Shown: piece by piece, positions 23,046 to 34,735 of the stretch
Layout: every line of letters starts with the position of its first letter
Position numbering within the stretch: position 1 is the stretch's first letter
Assembly (NCBI GenBank): GCA_032622095.1
Contig: CP136063.1
Location: 149,413,379 to 149,477,378 of the forward strand
Direction: 5' to 3'
DNA length: 64,000 bases
From: Siphonodentalium dalli
Lineage: Eukaryota; Mollusca; Scaphopoda; Gadilida; Siphonodentaliidae
Program-made: the position numbers and the translations under genes
The notes under the pieces: generated by a model
What the model was told of the DNA's origin: nothing
Database searches by the model: none
The model's input: only the letters and a program-made list of their open reading frames with translations

Positions 23046-25045
23046 ACGCACGTGTGTAGGGTAATTAATGTGTGGCATAATGCGACACATAAGCACACTA
23101 GACCCCATCATGCCACTAAAAACGATGGAAGGGCACACATTATTAAACTAAAAGTTAGATAAATATTTCCACTATACATATTAATACTCACACTTGCCTG
23201 GGAAGCACCAATTTCTGAACACCATTACTCCCCGTCGACGTACCCAATCCGTCGCATTATGCCCCATATAGGCCTACGGGGTACAATGCGACACATTTGG
23301 CATTACAACATCAGCATATACCGAACTTAATAAATGCAAGACGGACTGCAGTTTCTTTTCTTTTGTGGATTGAAACAATGTATTTAGCGTTATTTAAAGT
23401 CATAATATATAGCAGCAGACCAATTCGAGACATTTTATTTATTTATATGTTTGGGAATGATCGAATATGTTTTTTTATTTCTTTTCTTTTGAACTAAGGT
23501 TACGATAAGATTTATTTTTCCAGGTTTGATTTCCGATATATATGCCTAATCATATTTGTTCTCGTACTGGTTGTACCCGAGTGTCGCATTATGCCCCACA
23601 ACGAGACAACCTGCCTCTCCCCCAATATGAGTGAATGTGAATAACCGATGTACCGTACCGTAGGAATGATCAACTTAGTATATAACTCGTCTTAGTTTAC
23701 CAATTAAAATACACATGTAGGCCTAGCTTTGGTGGTAGTGGTAAGGTGTTCTCGTTTTAACATGTATAAGACCTACCTAAAGTTATAAACCATTCAAAAA
23801 GGGGGTCACCAAATGTGGGTACCCCAACTCCGGCGTTTCGCATGTGAGATTAAACAGTCATAATGATGTCGGTCCAATTGGGATGTCCACTTCTATGATT
23901 GGTCTTACTAAAATAATAAATGTGCGATTCAACTTCAGTCATTGAAAAATCATATGGCCTGATAACATGAATTCCAGCGTGACGGAATCACCAAATTTTA
24001 CGGAATTTCACTTTTCTGTGGCCTATAAAATCTAAAATTATGACCAGTAGGGTACCGCTTAAAATAAAAAACATTGTACATACTATACAAAGTTGTTTGA
24101 TTATATACAACTATATGTGTATTTAAGTATCATCTCACTCTGGGTCAAATTGTGTCCGTGACGGAATCACCAAAAAAGTGCCATCAATATGAGGGTAGGT
24201 CCGTATACTATTGAAGAACCCTGCTCATTCAGCCAAGCTGACCTGGAAAAAGTTCCCAATTAGTAAAGTAGATACATTATACTTGCAGAAAAAAGCCGCA
24301 TTGTCACACACTTATGTGTATATTGCTAGTTAACTCGGTTTGTTCGCCGTGACGGAATCACACAACGGGCGTGACGGAATCACCGTGCGATTTTTTTAGG
24401 TATAGTTTTTTGTGTAACAAAAGCGGACATTGTCATAAAAGCATAAAACTTGGCACATTTGTATATTAGGTCCCACGTATTATTTTCCGATATGGGGGCA
24501 ATCACGAAAATACTTTCCATGGCAACGGTTGCTATGCGACTGTTTTTACCTTAGAAACGGGTTGTTGGTAGGGGTTAAACCGTCATTTTACTAAAATATA
24601 TGTGCAAAAACGGGATACTATGGTAATTGAGGCAGATTGTGATATGGGAAATGTGACAAAAATAACATTTCCACACATGCCCCACTATTAACATAGAATG
24701 ACCATTGAGCTGCTTGAAAATGATATTTTGGTTCATTTTACCTTATTTGGCAAAACATGAAAATATGCGTTGACTGCGCATGCGCGCATCATTGATCCCC
24801 AGTCACACAACATCTGGTGTTAAAGAGATTGTATAGTGAGGGCAATGACCATTCCAAAATATATTCATTGGATAGTAATAATGAAATACAGAAGAAGCAA
24901 CAACATTCCCCGATGACATGACAATGATGCAAATACCCATTATCGGTATCCATGGCCGCCTTTTCGTGGAATTCATGATAACGACCGTCTGTCGCATTAT
25001 GCACCGCGTCGCATATTATAATGCCTCACATTACCCTACGTGTAG
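23046..25045. mobile_element. 2-kb TIR element with subterminal repeats
   Basis: The left end, GTGTGTAGGGTAAT followed by GGCATAATGCGACAC, is mirrored at the right end by GTCGCATTATGC and ATTACCCTACGTGTAG. Inside, GTCGCATTATGCCCC recurs in both orientations (23251-23295, 23583), and CGTGACGGAATCACC recurs at about 23978, 24150, 24349 and 24370. The repeated short motifs inside inverted termini suggest a non-autonomous DNA transposon with internal transposase-binding sites. No transposase ORF or clear target duplication was found. Confidence 0.6.
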
Positions 25046-25601
25046 TCGTAAGGTAGCGGCGCTACCCTTGAAATCCGGAATCAGACATGGCATTCGGGGA
25101 TCCAATTTAAGAATTTAAAGGTACTCAACCGATCAGACGGTCCCCATATCGTCATGATACAACAATATTTCTTCATAATACGCTTTAGTTAAATCAGAAT
25201 CGAGTAATTGCAACAAAATAAAGCCAACCACAGTGACTGTCAACTGGGCCTATATGGTATAAGATTTCCCAAAACGTGTTATTTTGTTGAACGAAATATA
25301 TGGCCCTATTATCACTTGATTAGCACGAAATTTGGCCGTATTACCACTTGATTTTAGAGTTATCCATCTTCATCCGCAATTTTGTCCGAGACCATCCGTT
25401 TGACGCTTTTCTGGGCCACAAATAATTGCACATCTCGAGAAATAAAAAACGTCAAAATTCGATATGATCACTCTGGGCTTTGATGGTATGGCAAGCCAAA
25501 CCGCTATTTAATATTAATTTTATTTAAGTCAAGTAAAAGTGTCATTTTATTTTTCTTAAGTGAAATAAAGCGCCACCTAGGCCTACATGGTTTTATTTTA
25601 C

Positions 25602-26202
25602 TTAAAGGGGTACTGTACGCCATTTTCATTAAATTTCCTGTGATAACAACGATCTAATATCGATAATATATAGAAACATTTAATTTGAGTCGAAGATGTA
25701 TTGTGTAAACGCTCAGGTTAATATAGGCTATCTTAAAATTTAATAATTTAAAAGTTAATAATTTGATATAAATTGAATTTATGACTGGAGCCATAAAATG
25801 GCGTCAACTAAATTAAGAATTTCCGTGTACACGACGTAATCAAATAAAGTAATTGAGGGATACTGGATTGTTAAACCGATCGCACACACGATCGTTTAAA
25901 CATTATGATGATACGGGGAGAATACTCAAGCCACTAACTGACTAGTGACGATACAATAACTCAAATGAGAATATGGGACTAGTATGCATATAATATAACT
26001 TTTATTTGGTTTATTTGGTTAAAAACTGTACAAAAATTACTCGACAACGACAATTTGTATTTTTGCATTCCGGTAAATTTGCCATCCGTAACACTACTTC
26101 GTACTCAACAGACTTTCAAATAATGGAAAAATTGTTACCTTATTCTCCGACTCGGAGACTATAGAAACCAACAACAACATTTTGGGTACAGTATCCCTTT
26201 AA
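25602..26202. mobile_element. TTAA-flanked MITE, family B (601 bp)
   Basis: It begins TTAAAGGGGTACTGTAC and ends GGGTACAGTATCCCTTTAA, with TTAA duplicated at each end inside a surrounding ACTTAAGT motif. TTAA targets are used by piggyBac and Kolobok transposases; the ends do not settle which. Related copies are at about 9493-10020 and, reversed, 17350-17889. Confidence 0.78.
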
Positions 26203-26296
26203 GTACAATTAAAAAGCACACTAATTTTACTTAGGCCTAAGTGAAATAAAATTACCATTATGTTACGCCCTTTTTTTATTTTACTTAGGCCTAAGT

Positions 26297-26804
26297 AAAA
26301 AAGTACTCAATCCGATAAAACTCCTCTCAATTACTATTTCAATGGCTTCGGGGGTCAAAAATATTTTATTCGAGTCGAGGAAGTCACCCATCAAAGCTCA
26401 GATTTGTTAGATATCGATTTTAGAAATCTATTATTTTTCATTATCGGGAATTCTTTCTGGCCCAGAAGACAGTCAAAATTTCGTTATTATTACCACTTGA
26501 TTATAGAGTTATCCATCCTTGTCTGTTTGAATAGAGTTTTGGCGTAAAATCTCGAGCAGGTTACCAAATTGACGGCAGTTATTACAAACCCATAAGCTTT
26601 CATCAGTACTCATCTCGAGCAATTAACAAATTTCAAAAATCAATATCTAATAACTCTGAGCTTTGTTTGATGGGTTCCTCGACTCGAATCGAATATTTTT
26701 TACCCCCAAAGCCAAAGAAATAGTAATATAGGACCCTCTGATCGGATTGTTGTTGTTGGAATCTGTTGAGATGGGGACCCTCTTTACGGATTGAGTACCT
26801 TTAA
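26297..26804. mobile_element. TTAA-flanked MITE, family A
   Basis: The ends are AAGTACTCAATCCG and CGGATTGAGTACCTTTAA. Internal landmarks are CCCATCAAAGCTCAGATTTGTTAG, CACTTGATTATAGAG and a partly self-complementary right half with CCTCGACTCGAATC. The left TTAA has mutated to TAAA. It is a close sibling of the copies at 26827-27852, 43668-44155 and 44152-44628. Confidence 0.75.
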
Positions 26805-26826
26805 GTTAAAACATGGTTATTTTTAC

Positions 26827-27852
26827 TTAAAGGTACTCAATCCGATAAAACTCCTCTCAATTACTATTTCAATGGGTTCGGGGGTCAAAAATATTTTATT
26901 CGAGTCGAGGAAGTCACCCATCAAAGTTCAGATTTGTTAGATATCGATTTTAGAAATCTATTATTTTTCATTATCGGGAATACTTTCTGGCCCTGGGGGG
27001 GGGGGGGGGGTCGGAATTTTTTTTTCACGCACGTAATGCATTTTTTCCCTTTCGACCATTTTTTGTACCCACCCACCCCCACCGCCAATTTTTTTCTCCG
27101 TTTTCGGCAGTTTTTTCCGACCATTTTTTGACACCCACCCCCCTTTTAACACTAAAACAGAGATTTGCGGGGGGAAATTCACTGTAAACAGCTGTATATG
27201 AATTTCTGTGCATACTATTTATCATGGATGTTAACATGGACATGTAAATAGGAATGAGTCATTTTGAGGTCATTCGGCCAAAAAAACATGGCTGCCAGCG
27301 GCCGTCTTGGATTTCAAAATTTGCAACAAAATACAACACGATAACTGCCTGCAGTCAGTTTACCAGTTAGATTTACATTATTTCTCTCATTCAAAATGGT
27401 TTTGAAGCCCAACTCATTGCAAAACACTACAAAAACAAGCAGGACATTTTTTTTTAGTTGCGGAAAAAATTGCTTGTTGGTGGCTTTGATCACCCGGATT
27501 TTTTTTTTCACCCCCCCCCCCTGTCTGGCCCAGAACTCAGTCAAAATTGCGTTATTATTACCACTTGATTTTAGAGTTATCCATCCTTGTCTGTTTGAAT
27601 AGATTTTGGTGTACACATCCCGAGCAGATTACGGCAGTTGAAGGCAATTATTAGTACTCATCTCGAGTAAATAACAAATTTCAAAAATCAATATCTAATA
27701 ACTCTGAGCTTTGTTTGATGGGTTCCTCGACTCGAATCAAATATTTTTTACCCCCAAAGCCAAAGAAATAGTAATATAGGACCCTCTGATCGGATTGTTG
27801 TTGTTGGAATCTGTTGAGATGGGGACCCTCTGTTCGGATTGAGTACCTTTAA
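26827..27852. mobile_element. TTAA-flanked MITE, family A, split by a poly-G element
   Basis: It begins TTAAAGGTACTCAATCCG and ends CGGATTGAGTACCTTTAA, with TTAA on both sides. A 530-bp insertion (26994-27523) splits it at TCTGGCCC. Outside the insertion the text matches the neighbouring copy at 26297-26804 closely. Confidence 0.8.
26994..27523. mobile_element. 530-bp hAT-like element with poly-G/poly-C ends
   Basis: The target 8-mer TCTGGCCC is duplicated exactly (26986-26993 and 27524-27531). Inside it the ends are TGGGGGGGG... and ...CCCCCCCCTG, and further runs of C, G and T fill the subterminal parts. An 8-bp duplication and CAGGGG-like ends fit hAT. At about 27210-27320 it carries one fragment of the ~164-bp satellite unit (GGTCATTCGGCC, CATGGCTGCCAGCGGCC). 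The ORFs on both strands are homopolymer artefacts. Confidence 0.65.
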
Positions 27853-28161
27853 GTAAAATTGTTTTTTACTTAAGTGAAATAAAAAATGATCGTTATTTTA
27901 CTTAAGTAAAATGAAATATGATTTTATTTCACTTAAGTAAAATAAAGTGTCATTTTATTTTACTTAAGTAAAATAAATATTAAATAGTGGTTTGGCTTGC
28001 CATATGATGGGTGGATTCATCGACTCGAATAAAATATGTTTTACCCCTGAAGCCAAAGAAATAGTAATTTAGGAGCGTTAATTCGGGTAGTGCATATTTA
28101 ATCGATTCTGAAAGATTGTCGTTGTTGTTGTAATCTGATGATATGGGGACCGTCTGACCCC

Positions 28162-28629
28162 TTAAAAGTACTCAATCCGACCAGACAGTCCCCATACCAT
28201 CAATATACAACAACAACAACATTTCTTCAAAATACGTTTTAGTTATCAGAATCGATTTATTTCAAAATAATGCTAACCACTGTCAATTGTGGTATAAAAT
28301 TTCGCAAAACTTGTTATTTATCAACATTTTGTTCAACAAAATATGGCCCATTATCACTAAGGTATCACGAAATGTGACCGTATTACCACTTGATTTTAGA
28401 GTTCTCCATCTTCATCCGGAATTTTGTCCGAGATCCTAAGGTTTTAGCACGTCTTTCTGGACCACATATTATTACACATCTCGAGAAATAACAAACTTCA
28501 GCAATCGATAACTGATCACTCTGAGCTTTGATGGGTGGGTTCCTTGACTCGAATCAAATTTTGTTTACCCCCGAAGCCAAATAAATAGTAATTTATATAG
28601 GAGCGTCTGATCGGATTGAGTACCTTTAA
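28162..28629. mobile_element. TTAA-flanked MITE, family A, uninterrupted subfamily copy
   Basis: It begins TTAAAAGTACTCAATCCG and ends CGGATTGAGTACCTTTAA. It abuts the copy split at 25115-28165 and shares one TTAA with it, just as two copies abut at 44152. It belongs to a subfamily with ACCAGACAGTCCCCATACC. Confidence 0.75.
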
Positions 28630-29033
28630 AGACTGCAAATATAGACATAATATAAAATACAATTAACAAATCATATACATGTGATGTATTACCAACGTAT
28701 TCACAAAGTGTCAAATTCGCCAATAAGACATTTCATGCATGTAGTTATGGTGATAGTTGCAACCGCACCATAGTATAATTGCATATAGTACGTCATTCGA
28801 TGCTCTTTGCCTGCCTTATTCTCCCCGGATGTATCGCCTTTTTAGTCGCCTTGATCTTGCTTTATATTAATTATCTTGTGTATATGATAGGGAGATGAAA
28901 ACAGATACACACGATACATTGCCCGAAATTGGTTATTTGTTTCCTTAACTGCTGTCGTTTGCCCAAATCTGGAACGGATTTTATACTGCTTTCGAGCAGA
29001 TACATTCAACCGCCATCTATATAATTATAATTA

Positions 29034-29085
<52 letters not shown>

Positions 29086-31365
29086 GGGCAACAGGAAGAC
29101 GACCTACCATGGTCATGCTGTTCCTGTACAATATTATAAAGTTATTACGCCACATGTGGTGTATCTAGTTTCTGTGATTTTGATATTGTGTGGCGGACAG
29201 GGCGAATGTATTCTTTGAGATTTGTTGTACCTTACTCAATCGTACCAATATAGAATCACGTATATGCTGAAATTGTAAAGTTAATGGCACCGGTGTATAA
29301 TACGTTTTTGAAAATATGATAAATCGTATCCATAGGGTCAGGACAGGCTGAAATTGTAAACTTAAAGTCACCGGTGTAATAATATGTTGTTGAAAATATA
29401 AATACTCTGATAGCCTGAAAATAAGATATCACCTATTGGGAGCCCCTGGTGTATTTTTATATATTTTTATTTGTACCTTACTCAATCGTACCGATAGAAT
29501 CACGTAGATGCTTAAATTGTAAAGTTAACGCCACCGGTGTACAATATGTTTTTGAAAATGTGATAAATCGTATCGATAGAGTCAGGACAGGCTGAAATTG
29601 TAAACTTAAAGTCACTTGTTGTTGAAAATATAAATAATCTGATAGACTGAAAATAATGTGTAACCCATTGGGAACCCCTAGTTTAGTGAAGTGCATTGTG
29701 GTAGTTTAATTGTGTTTCTCCTCCATTTTTATTTTCTGGAATTATCACCAAGATTGCTCCACTCGATTCTCTTAAAATCTACCCTGATCGGTCAAATTCT
29801 TTTGATAATTCTATCTAAATACATCTTAGCTACTATTCGGATCTGCTGTCCCGGTCTAAAAATGGATAGTTTGACCAAAACGACTATTGACAAAACTTTG
29901 TTTACAAATTGAGCGCACTCGATCAGTGTCGATGACCCGTCCACGCTACAAATTTATTATCGAAAACATATTCAATTTCTTCCATCTAAAACATAATTAC
30001 GTGCTGAACTCTGTCATTTTAAGAATATAGTAGTATTACACACATATACACCAAGTTTCAGCTCAAAATTTTGAAAAATGACAGTTTTATAGACATAAAT
30101 CGATTTTAATGGGAAATCCTTTGTTAAATTTTATCATAAAAAAAAAAAACATTTCTTCGATCTAAAAAATAATTACGTGCTGTACCCTGTCATTTTAGGA
30201 ATATATAAGTATCCCAAACACAGACACCAAGTCTGAGCTTAAATTTTTGAAAAATAAGAGATTTATCGACATAAATGGATTTGTATATGGCAGATGCCAT
30301 ATGTTAAATAAATTTTATGGCCCGCCAAATGTTTTCTGAGCTGTTCGATATTGGGCACTAGAGTCCATATTTGACCGGTTCACCCTGATAATTGTGTGGC
30401 AGTACAGTCGCGTTACTTTATACGTCAACATTGGTCATTATCACTCGACAAATTTATTTTGGTCTATCGTATCAACCCCTATTTACCCCGCGTAGCCTGA
30501 CTAAGTGTCAACATTGGTCTTTATTGCTCCACTAGTTTGTATCGTTTCATCGGTATGAATTCCATATCCAATTATCCACATATAACCAACCCAACCTCTA
30601 ATCCCGGTCCAATTTATTTATTTCTTTCATCGGTATATAGTCATGTTACGTAATATTTTATTTCGTGATACTTGATATATGTCTATGGTATTACTATAGT
30701 ATACTATATACGTATATCAATTGCTTTTCCTTTCTATATAATCCTGGTGCCATCTATTGAGATAATTTCAGACCCCCCCCCCCCTCAATTTTATATCATT
30801 GCTGCTTTAGTACAGTCGCGATGCATTACATGGCAACATTGATCCACTAATTTATGTCAGTTATCGGTACAAACCCCTTTTATCCGAGTCCATATAACCA
30901 ACCCAACATCTTATAGAACTCCATAAATGACTATTCTGACACTATATAGAGATGACTAAGATTCTGACACCCCCCTATTTTATAGCCTTGTTGCAACAGT
31001 AGAGTTGATATGCATAATATGTCAACATTGGTCGTTATCGCTCTACAAATTTATATCGGTTCAACCCTTGGTTCCCTGTATCGCCCACCCCTCCCTCAAT
31101 TTATTTTTTCATTTGTATTATAGTCTCGTCGCATACACATTTTATCTTTTGTAACTTTTGCTCCAACGCCTCGAGTTCGCTGCAGACAATACAAAACTGA
31201 CAACATTTTGAAATGTAAGCAGGCTTCAAACTCATCTTATCCAAGAAAAACTCTGGTTACATAAGAAATTTGTGTATAAGGTGTACGCGCATTTGTTGCG
31301 TTAAAAACCAAAGGTCCCAAGTCAAGGTCCAAATCCCCAACACACTGATGTGAGGTTTAACTCCA
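28630..31365. repeat. Gene-free stretch: (AT)n tract, a local duplication and old repeats
   Basis: 29018-29083 is an (AT)n/(TTATAA) microsatellite. 29227-29456 and 29473-29690 are two direct copies, about 246 bp apart, of a unit with TACCTTACTCAATCGTACC and GTCAGGACAGGCTGAAATTGTAAAC. 30000-30330 contains two diverged copies of a block with ATAATTACGTGCTG and CCTGTCATTTTA. 30400-31100 repeats words such as ACAGTCGCG and CAACATTGGTC. No gene was recognised. Confidence 0.6.
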
Positions 31366-31373
31366 TCTACATA

Positions 31374-31853
31374 CAGTAATGTCCAAAGTAATTGATCACT
31401 TAATCACAGCAAATTTGTGTGTATTTTTTCATGATTCTAAATCCTGAAAAATTACCCATAATTATGCTGTGGTTAAAGGGTCAATTACTTTGGGCATTAC
31501 TGTAACCAATATAAGGATTTGAGGCTTAATGATAACTCAATCATCATACAGTAATGTTCAAAACAATTGACCACTTGACCACAGCAGAATAATGGGTAAT
31601 TTGTCAGGATTGTAAATGCTGAAAAAATACCCATAATTCTGCTGTGGTTAAGTGGTCAATTACTTTGGGCATTACTGTAACCAATATAAGGATTTGAGGT
31701 TCAATGATAACTCTATCCTCATACAGTAATGTTCAAAGTAATTGACCACTTGACCACAGCAAAATTATTGGTAAATTTTCAGGATTTCAAATCCTGAAAA
31801 ATTACCAATAATTCTGATGTGGTTAAGTGGTCAATTACTTTGGGCATTACTGT
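31374..31853. mobile_element. Three tandem palindromic MITEs with TA ends
   Basis: Three ~130-bp palindromes (31374-31503, 31549-31680, 31719-31853) each run from TACAGTAATG(C/T)CCAAAG through CCACAGCA and CAGGATTT to the mirror image ending CTTTGGGCATTACTGTA. The segments between them (AACCAATATAAGGATTTGAGG ... AACTC) are also copies of one another, so a MITE-plus-flank unit of about 175 bp was duplicated in tandem. TA at both ends and a fully palindromic body fit Tc1/mariner-type MITEs. The element at 20165-20438 is a larger relative. Confidence 0.82.
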
Positions 31854-31869
31854 AACCAATACAAGGATG

Positions 31870-32696
31870 TGAGGTTTAATGAGAACTCCATCCACATAAC
31901 TAATAATTATGTGTGAAAATTAAAACAAAACAAAATAAATTCCATGATGGCGTCCAATATGGACTGCCTATATAATTCTGCTCCAAAACATGTATATTGA
32001 ATATATGGATGTTTATTGGGGGAAACCGATTATTTCAATGATATTTTCATTAACTTGGATCCAAAACCCGACTTACGGGATCGTGCGACTGTATCTTAAG
32101 CATATGTGCATATTTAATGAGCCAACAATTGGAATCCCAACAGAGAAGATTGGCGTGGGTCCCGACTGTAGTTATATAAAGAAAATTTGAGTAGGATTCT
32201 AACGATAAATCAACAGTGATATTTGGCCTTTTTCCGAGCCGAAAACTAACAATGAACGATGTTTATGTTGGATCAGACCGTGCAACAAAAGTCACTAAAA
32301 CTTCAATATCGACAGGATTACAAGGAACACATGTTTGTTCAAACAAAGGTAGGTTAATATAGCTTACATATATTTCGGAAGCTAAAATAACGTTCGTTTC
32401 CAAGAGGGACAAGAAAACAGAACAATGATGCAAACAAGTCACAACCGATTCTACTCATCCTTTACCATAATTATGTACAAGGTGTCAAGAAATCAGACAT
32501 GGGGAAGTTAGATTTGAAGGAGCAGTTCTGTCTGACATGTGTATTATATATAGACTCTGCCGAGATTCGACTACATAAACCGGCATCGTTGAATGTACAA
32601 AGTCAAACATAATAGTGACTTAAAATACACATTTGAATTTAGAGCAAAATATATTGCTATTAGTCGATGCATGGATCCATGCAGATAGTTGGTTGG
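31870..32696. other. Stretch without recognised features
   Basis: AT-rich sequence with short chance ORFs (for example 31990-32190) and no recognisable domain, RNA gene or repeat partner in the window. Confidence 0.5.
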
Positions 32697-33003
32697 AACA
32701 CAGGAGCTTGGAATTTGGTCAAAACCCCTCTTTTATTGGCAGAACCACCACCCGGGACCATAGGTCACGGAAGGAACGAAACACGAATTTGTTGCCACCC
32801 ATTTTGAACTCAACTGTATTCCTACAAAAAATATATTTTCACTAAAAACTTTTGGTACCTCTTACACCTTAGATGCCAATCTACAACATTCCATAGGTAT
32901 ATTTTTCCAGTTCTTCGAAAACCTCACTTTATTTCGGTAATGTATTGTAAATTCACCAACGAAGACAAATCTGCGTATTCTCCATCACCCGTTCTAGAAT
33001 CTG
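32697..33003 (+). repeat. Left copy of a ~310-bp inverted repeat
   Basis: This is a near-exact reverse complement of 43018-43336. Both contain CACAGGAGCTTGGAATTTGG, CCACCCGGGACCATAGGTCA and CACCCGTTCTAGAATCTGA. The pair flanks the whole 34310-42171 palindrome block about 10 kb apart. They may be the ends of a larger element or two unrelated insertions of one repeat. The ORF at 32633-32845 overlaps it and is not supported. Confidence 0.75.
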
Positions 33004-33462
33004 AATGACAAATGGCACAAAACCATTTTTCCGGAATAACAAAGTCGGAACGAAATAAAATCGAAACCTAAATTTAAAGCCCGCGAAATTCAAAAATATT
33101 TGAAAGTGCGTGCGGTTTTCGAACTTAGGCGCCAGAAAACTTAAATCAGTTTATGTTTGCGTCATACTATGCGCGTTTTTGATGATCTTATCCTGATGTT
33201 TTGTATATTTTCTTGAAAATTTTTGTATTTGTCTGTCTGCTGTTATCATCTGATGAAAATGACGACTGTCCAAGAAGATAATCTTCATTTGACTGAATGG
33301 TAATTTGTACAAATATTTCATATATAATTTATTTCTATTTATGGCACGACCACGTGGTATTGTTTTTTTCTTCTTGTTTTATGTTCGTTATGTACCGGTA
33401 GGCCTATATGTACTACTTGACTTTGTAATGCTACTGGTTGCAATTATTGGTCATAAGGGGAC

Positions 33463-33467
<5 letters not shown>

Positions 33468-33556
<89 letters not shown>

Positions 33557-33578
33557 CCCCTCTCTCTCTCTCTCTCTG
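33468..33578. repeat. (TC)n microsatellite, ~110 bp
   Basis: Almost pure TC dinucleotides with one run of C near 33554-33560. The Leu/Ser and Arg/Glu ORFs across it are reading-frame artefacts. Confidence 0.97.
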
Positions 33579-34026
33579 AATAACTAGTTTATAAATTTGT
33601 GTTAGTGATAAACTCGCTAACATAAATTTTATGTAATAAGCAACTATAAGTATTGTTAACTGCACCGGTACCAGGATCTATAAATAGTATACGTCACTCG
33701 TGACTCGTAACTAATCAGCACCAAAACTCTTAAAAGAATGGCTTTATGCATATGATTATATAGCCTGTGCTCATGAATTGGAAATTCAATTTTTAAATTC
33801 AAGACAGCTAGCCACCATCAGCATTGATTTTCTCAAAATCAAAAATACCAAAAAAATATTAAAAACATTACTTAATGTAACTTTCGCTGATGGGGTCATT
33901 GTCACAAGGCTCCGCGATCCGATCACATTCGTAGCCAGGTTTTTTAATCGATCACAAATGTAGCCAGCTTTTCTATGGCGATCACATTCGTAGCCAGCTT
34001 TTCATATTCAGGCGAGCCCCCAATGA

Positions 34027-34145
34027 ATAGTGCTGGGCGATATGACGATATATCGGGTATAGCCGGTTTGAATTTTGATATCGTCAATAATATCGTCTGA
34101 AATAAAAATATCGTAATACCGTCCCAAGTTATAATATTCTCCATG
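34027..34145 (+). repeat. Truncated hAT-like 5' end
   Basis: The sequence TAGTGCTGGGCGATATGACGATATATCG, followed by TCGTCAATAATATCGTC, resembles hAT-type termini and the end of the element at 2695-3644. No matching right end lies nearby, so this is probably a truncated copy. Confidence 0.5.
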
Positions 34146-34327
34146 TAGGTTGAAACCCATCATATGCAACAAACAGGGAAGTTAGAGCAAGTATAAATGT
34201 ATAATAGTCCCAAACTTCCCGGAAATGCGCAGTCGAAAAAGTAAAAAAAAAATATCGGAGCACGTGCTTGTGAAGTTGGATATGCTTCGTCGGAAACATC
34301 AAAGCGCTAGGGACATGACAATCTGCG

Positions 34328-34735
34328 GAATGGGATGGAATATGGAATAGAACGACAATCTGCGAAACAGAATTTCAAATTGCGTGGAACGGCCGATATC
34401 TCGAGGAATACAGGGCGTAGGGCACTCATGTTGGTGTCTAACGAAAGGCCCACATTCGCCCTATCCATACATATTAACCCCGCCACTGACCGGACACCAG
34501 AAGTTGCATTATTTGATCGAAAACTGACCTAACATGGGGTGAAATTTGGGATAGCATGGCAATCTGCGGAACCGAATTTCAAATTGCGTGGAACGGCCGA
34601 TATCTCGAGGAATACAGGGCGTAGGGCGCTCATTTTGGTGTCTAACGAAAGGCCGATATTCGCCCTATCCAAATATATTAACCCCGCCACTGAACGGACA
34701 CCGGAAGTTGCATTATTCGGTCGAAAACTGACCTA
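34328..34735 (+). repeat. Two tandem ~204-bp units in the left arm
   Basis: Two head-to-tail copies share GACAATCTGCGGAA / GGCAATCTGCGGAA, TTTCAAATTGCGTGGAACGG, CCGATATCTCGAGGAATACA and CGAAAACTGACCTAACAT. Parallel ORFs of 65 codons appear in both and, reversed, in the right arm, but they have no recognisable domain and contain no start context. I regard them as repeat text. Confidence 0.8.

Larger units (their letters stand above)
25487..28004. mobile_element. 2.5-kb TIR element, 6-bp TSD, host of further MITEs
   Basis: Inverted ends TATGGCAAGCCAAACC and GGTTTGGCTTGCCATA are flanked by TGATGG on both sides (25481-25486 and 28005-28010). Subterminal sequence is rich in ACTTAAGT/ACTTAAGTAAAATAAA repeats, especially 27890-27970. 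Those motifs supplied TTAA targets for later insertions (25602-26202, 26297-26804, 26827-27852). Without them the element is a small AT-rich non-autonomous transposon. The superfamily is not assigned. Confidence 0.65.
25115..28165. mobile_element. TTAA-flanked MITE (family A), split by a 2.5-kb insertion
   Basis: The left part (25115-25486) begins TTAAAGGTACTCAACCG. The right part (28005-28165) ends before a TTAA at 28162-28165. In between sits the element at 25487-28004. Joined across that gap, the text matches the uninterrupted copy at 28162-28629 (CAGTCCCCATA, ACAACAA, GATTTTAGAGTT, CTTTGATGGGTGG, CCGAAGCCAAA). The terminal repeat at the right has decayed. Confidence 0.6.

Noticed and set aside
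33305-33665. ORFs with Leu-Ser or Arg-Glu repeats on both strands.
   Set aside because: They are translations of the (TC)n microsatellite.
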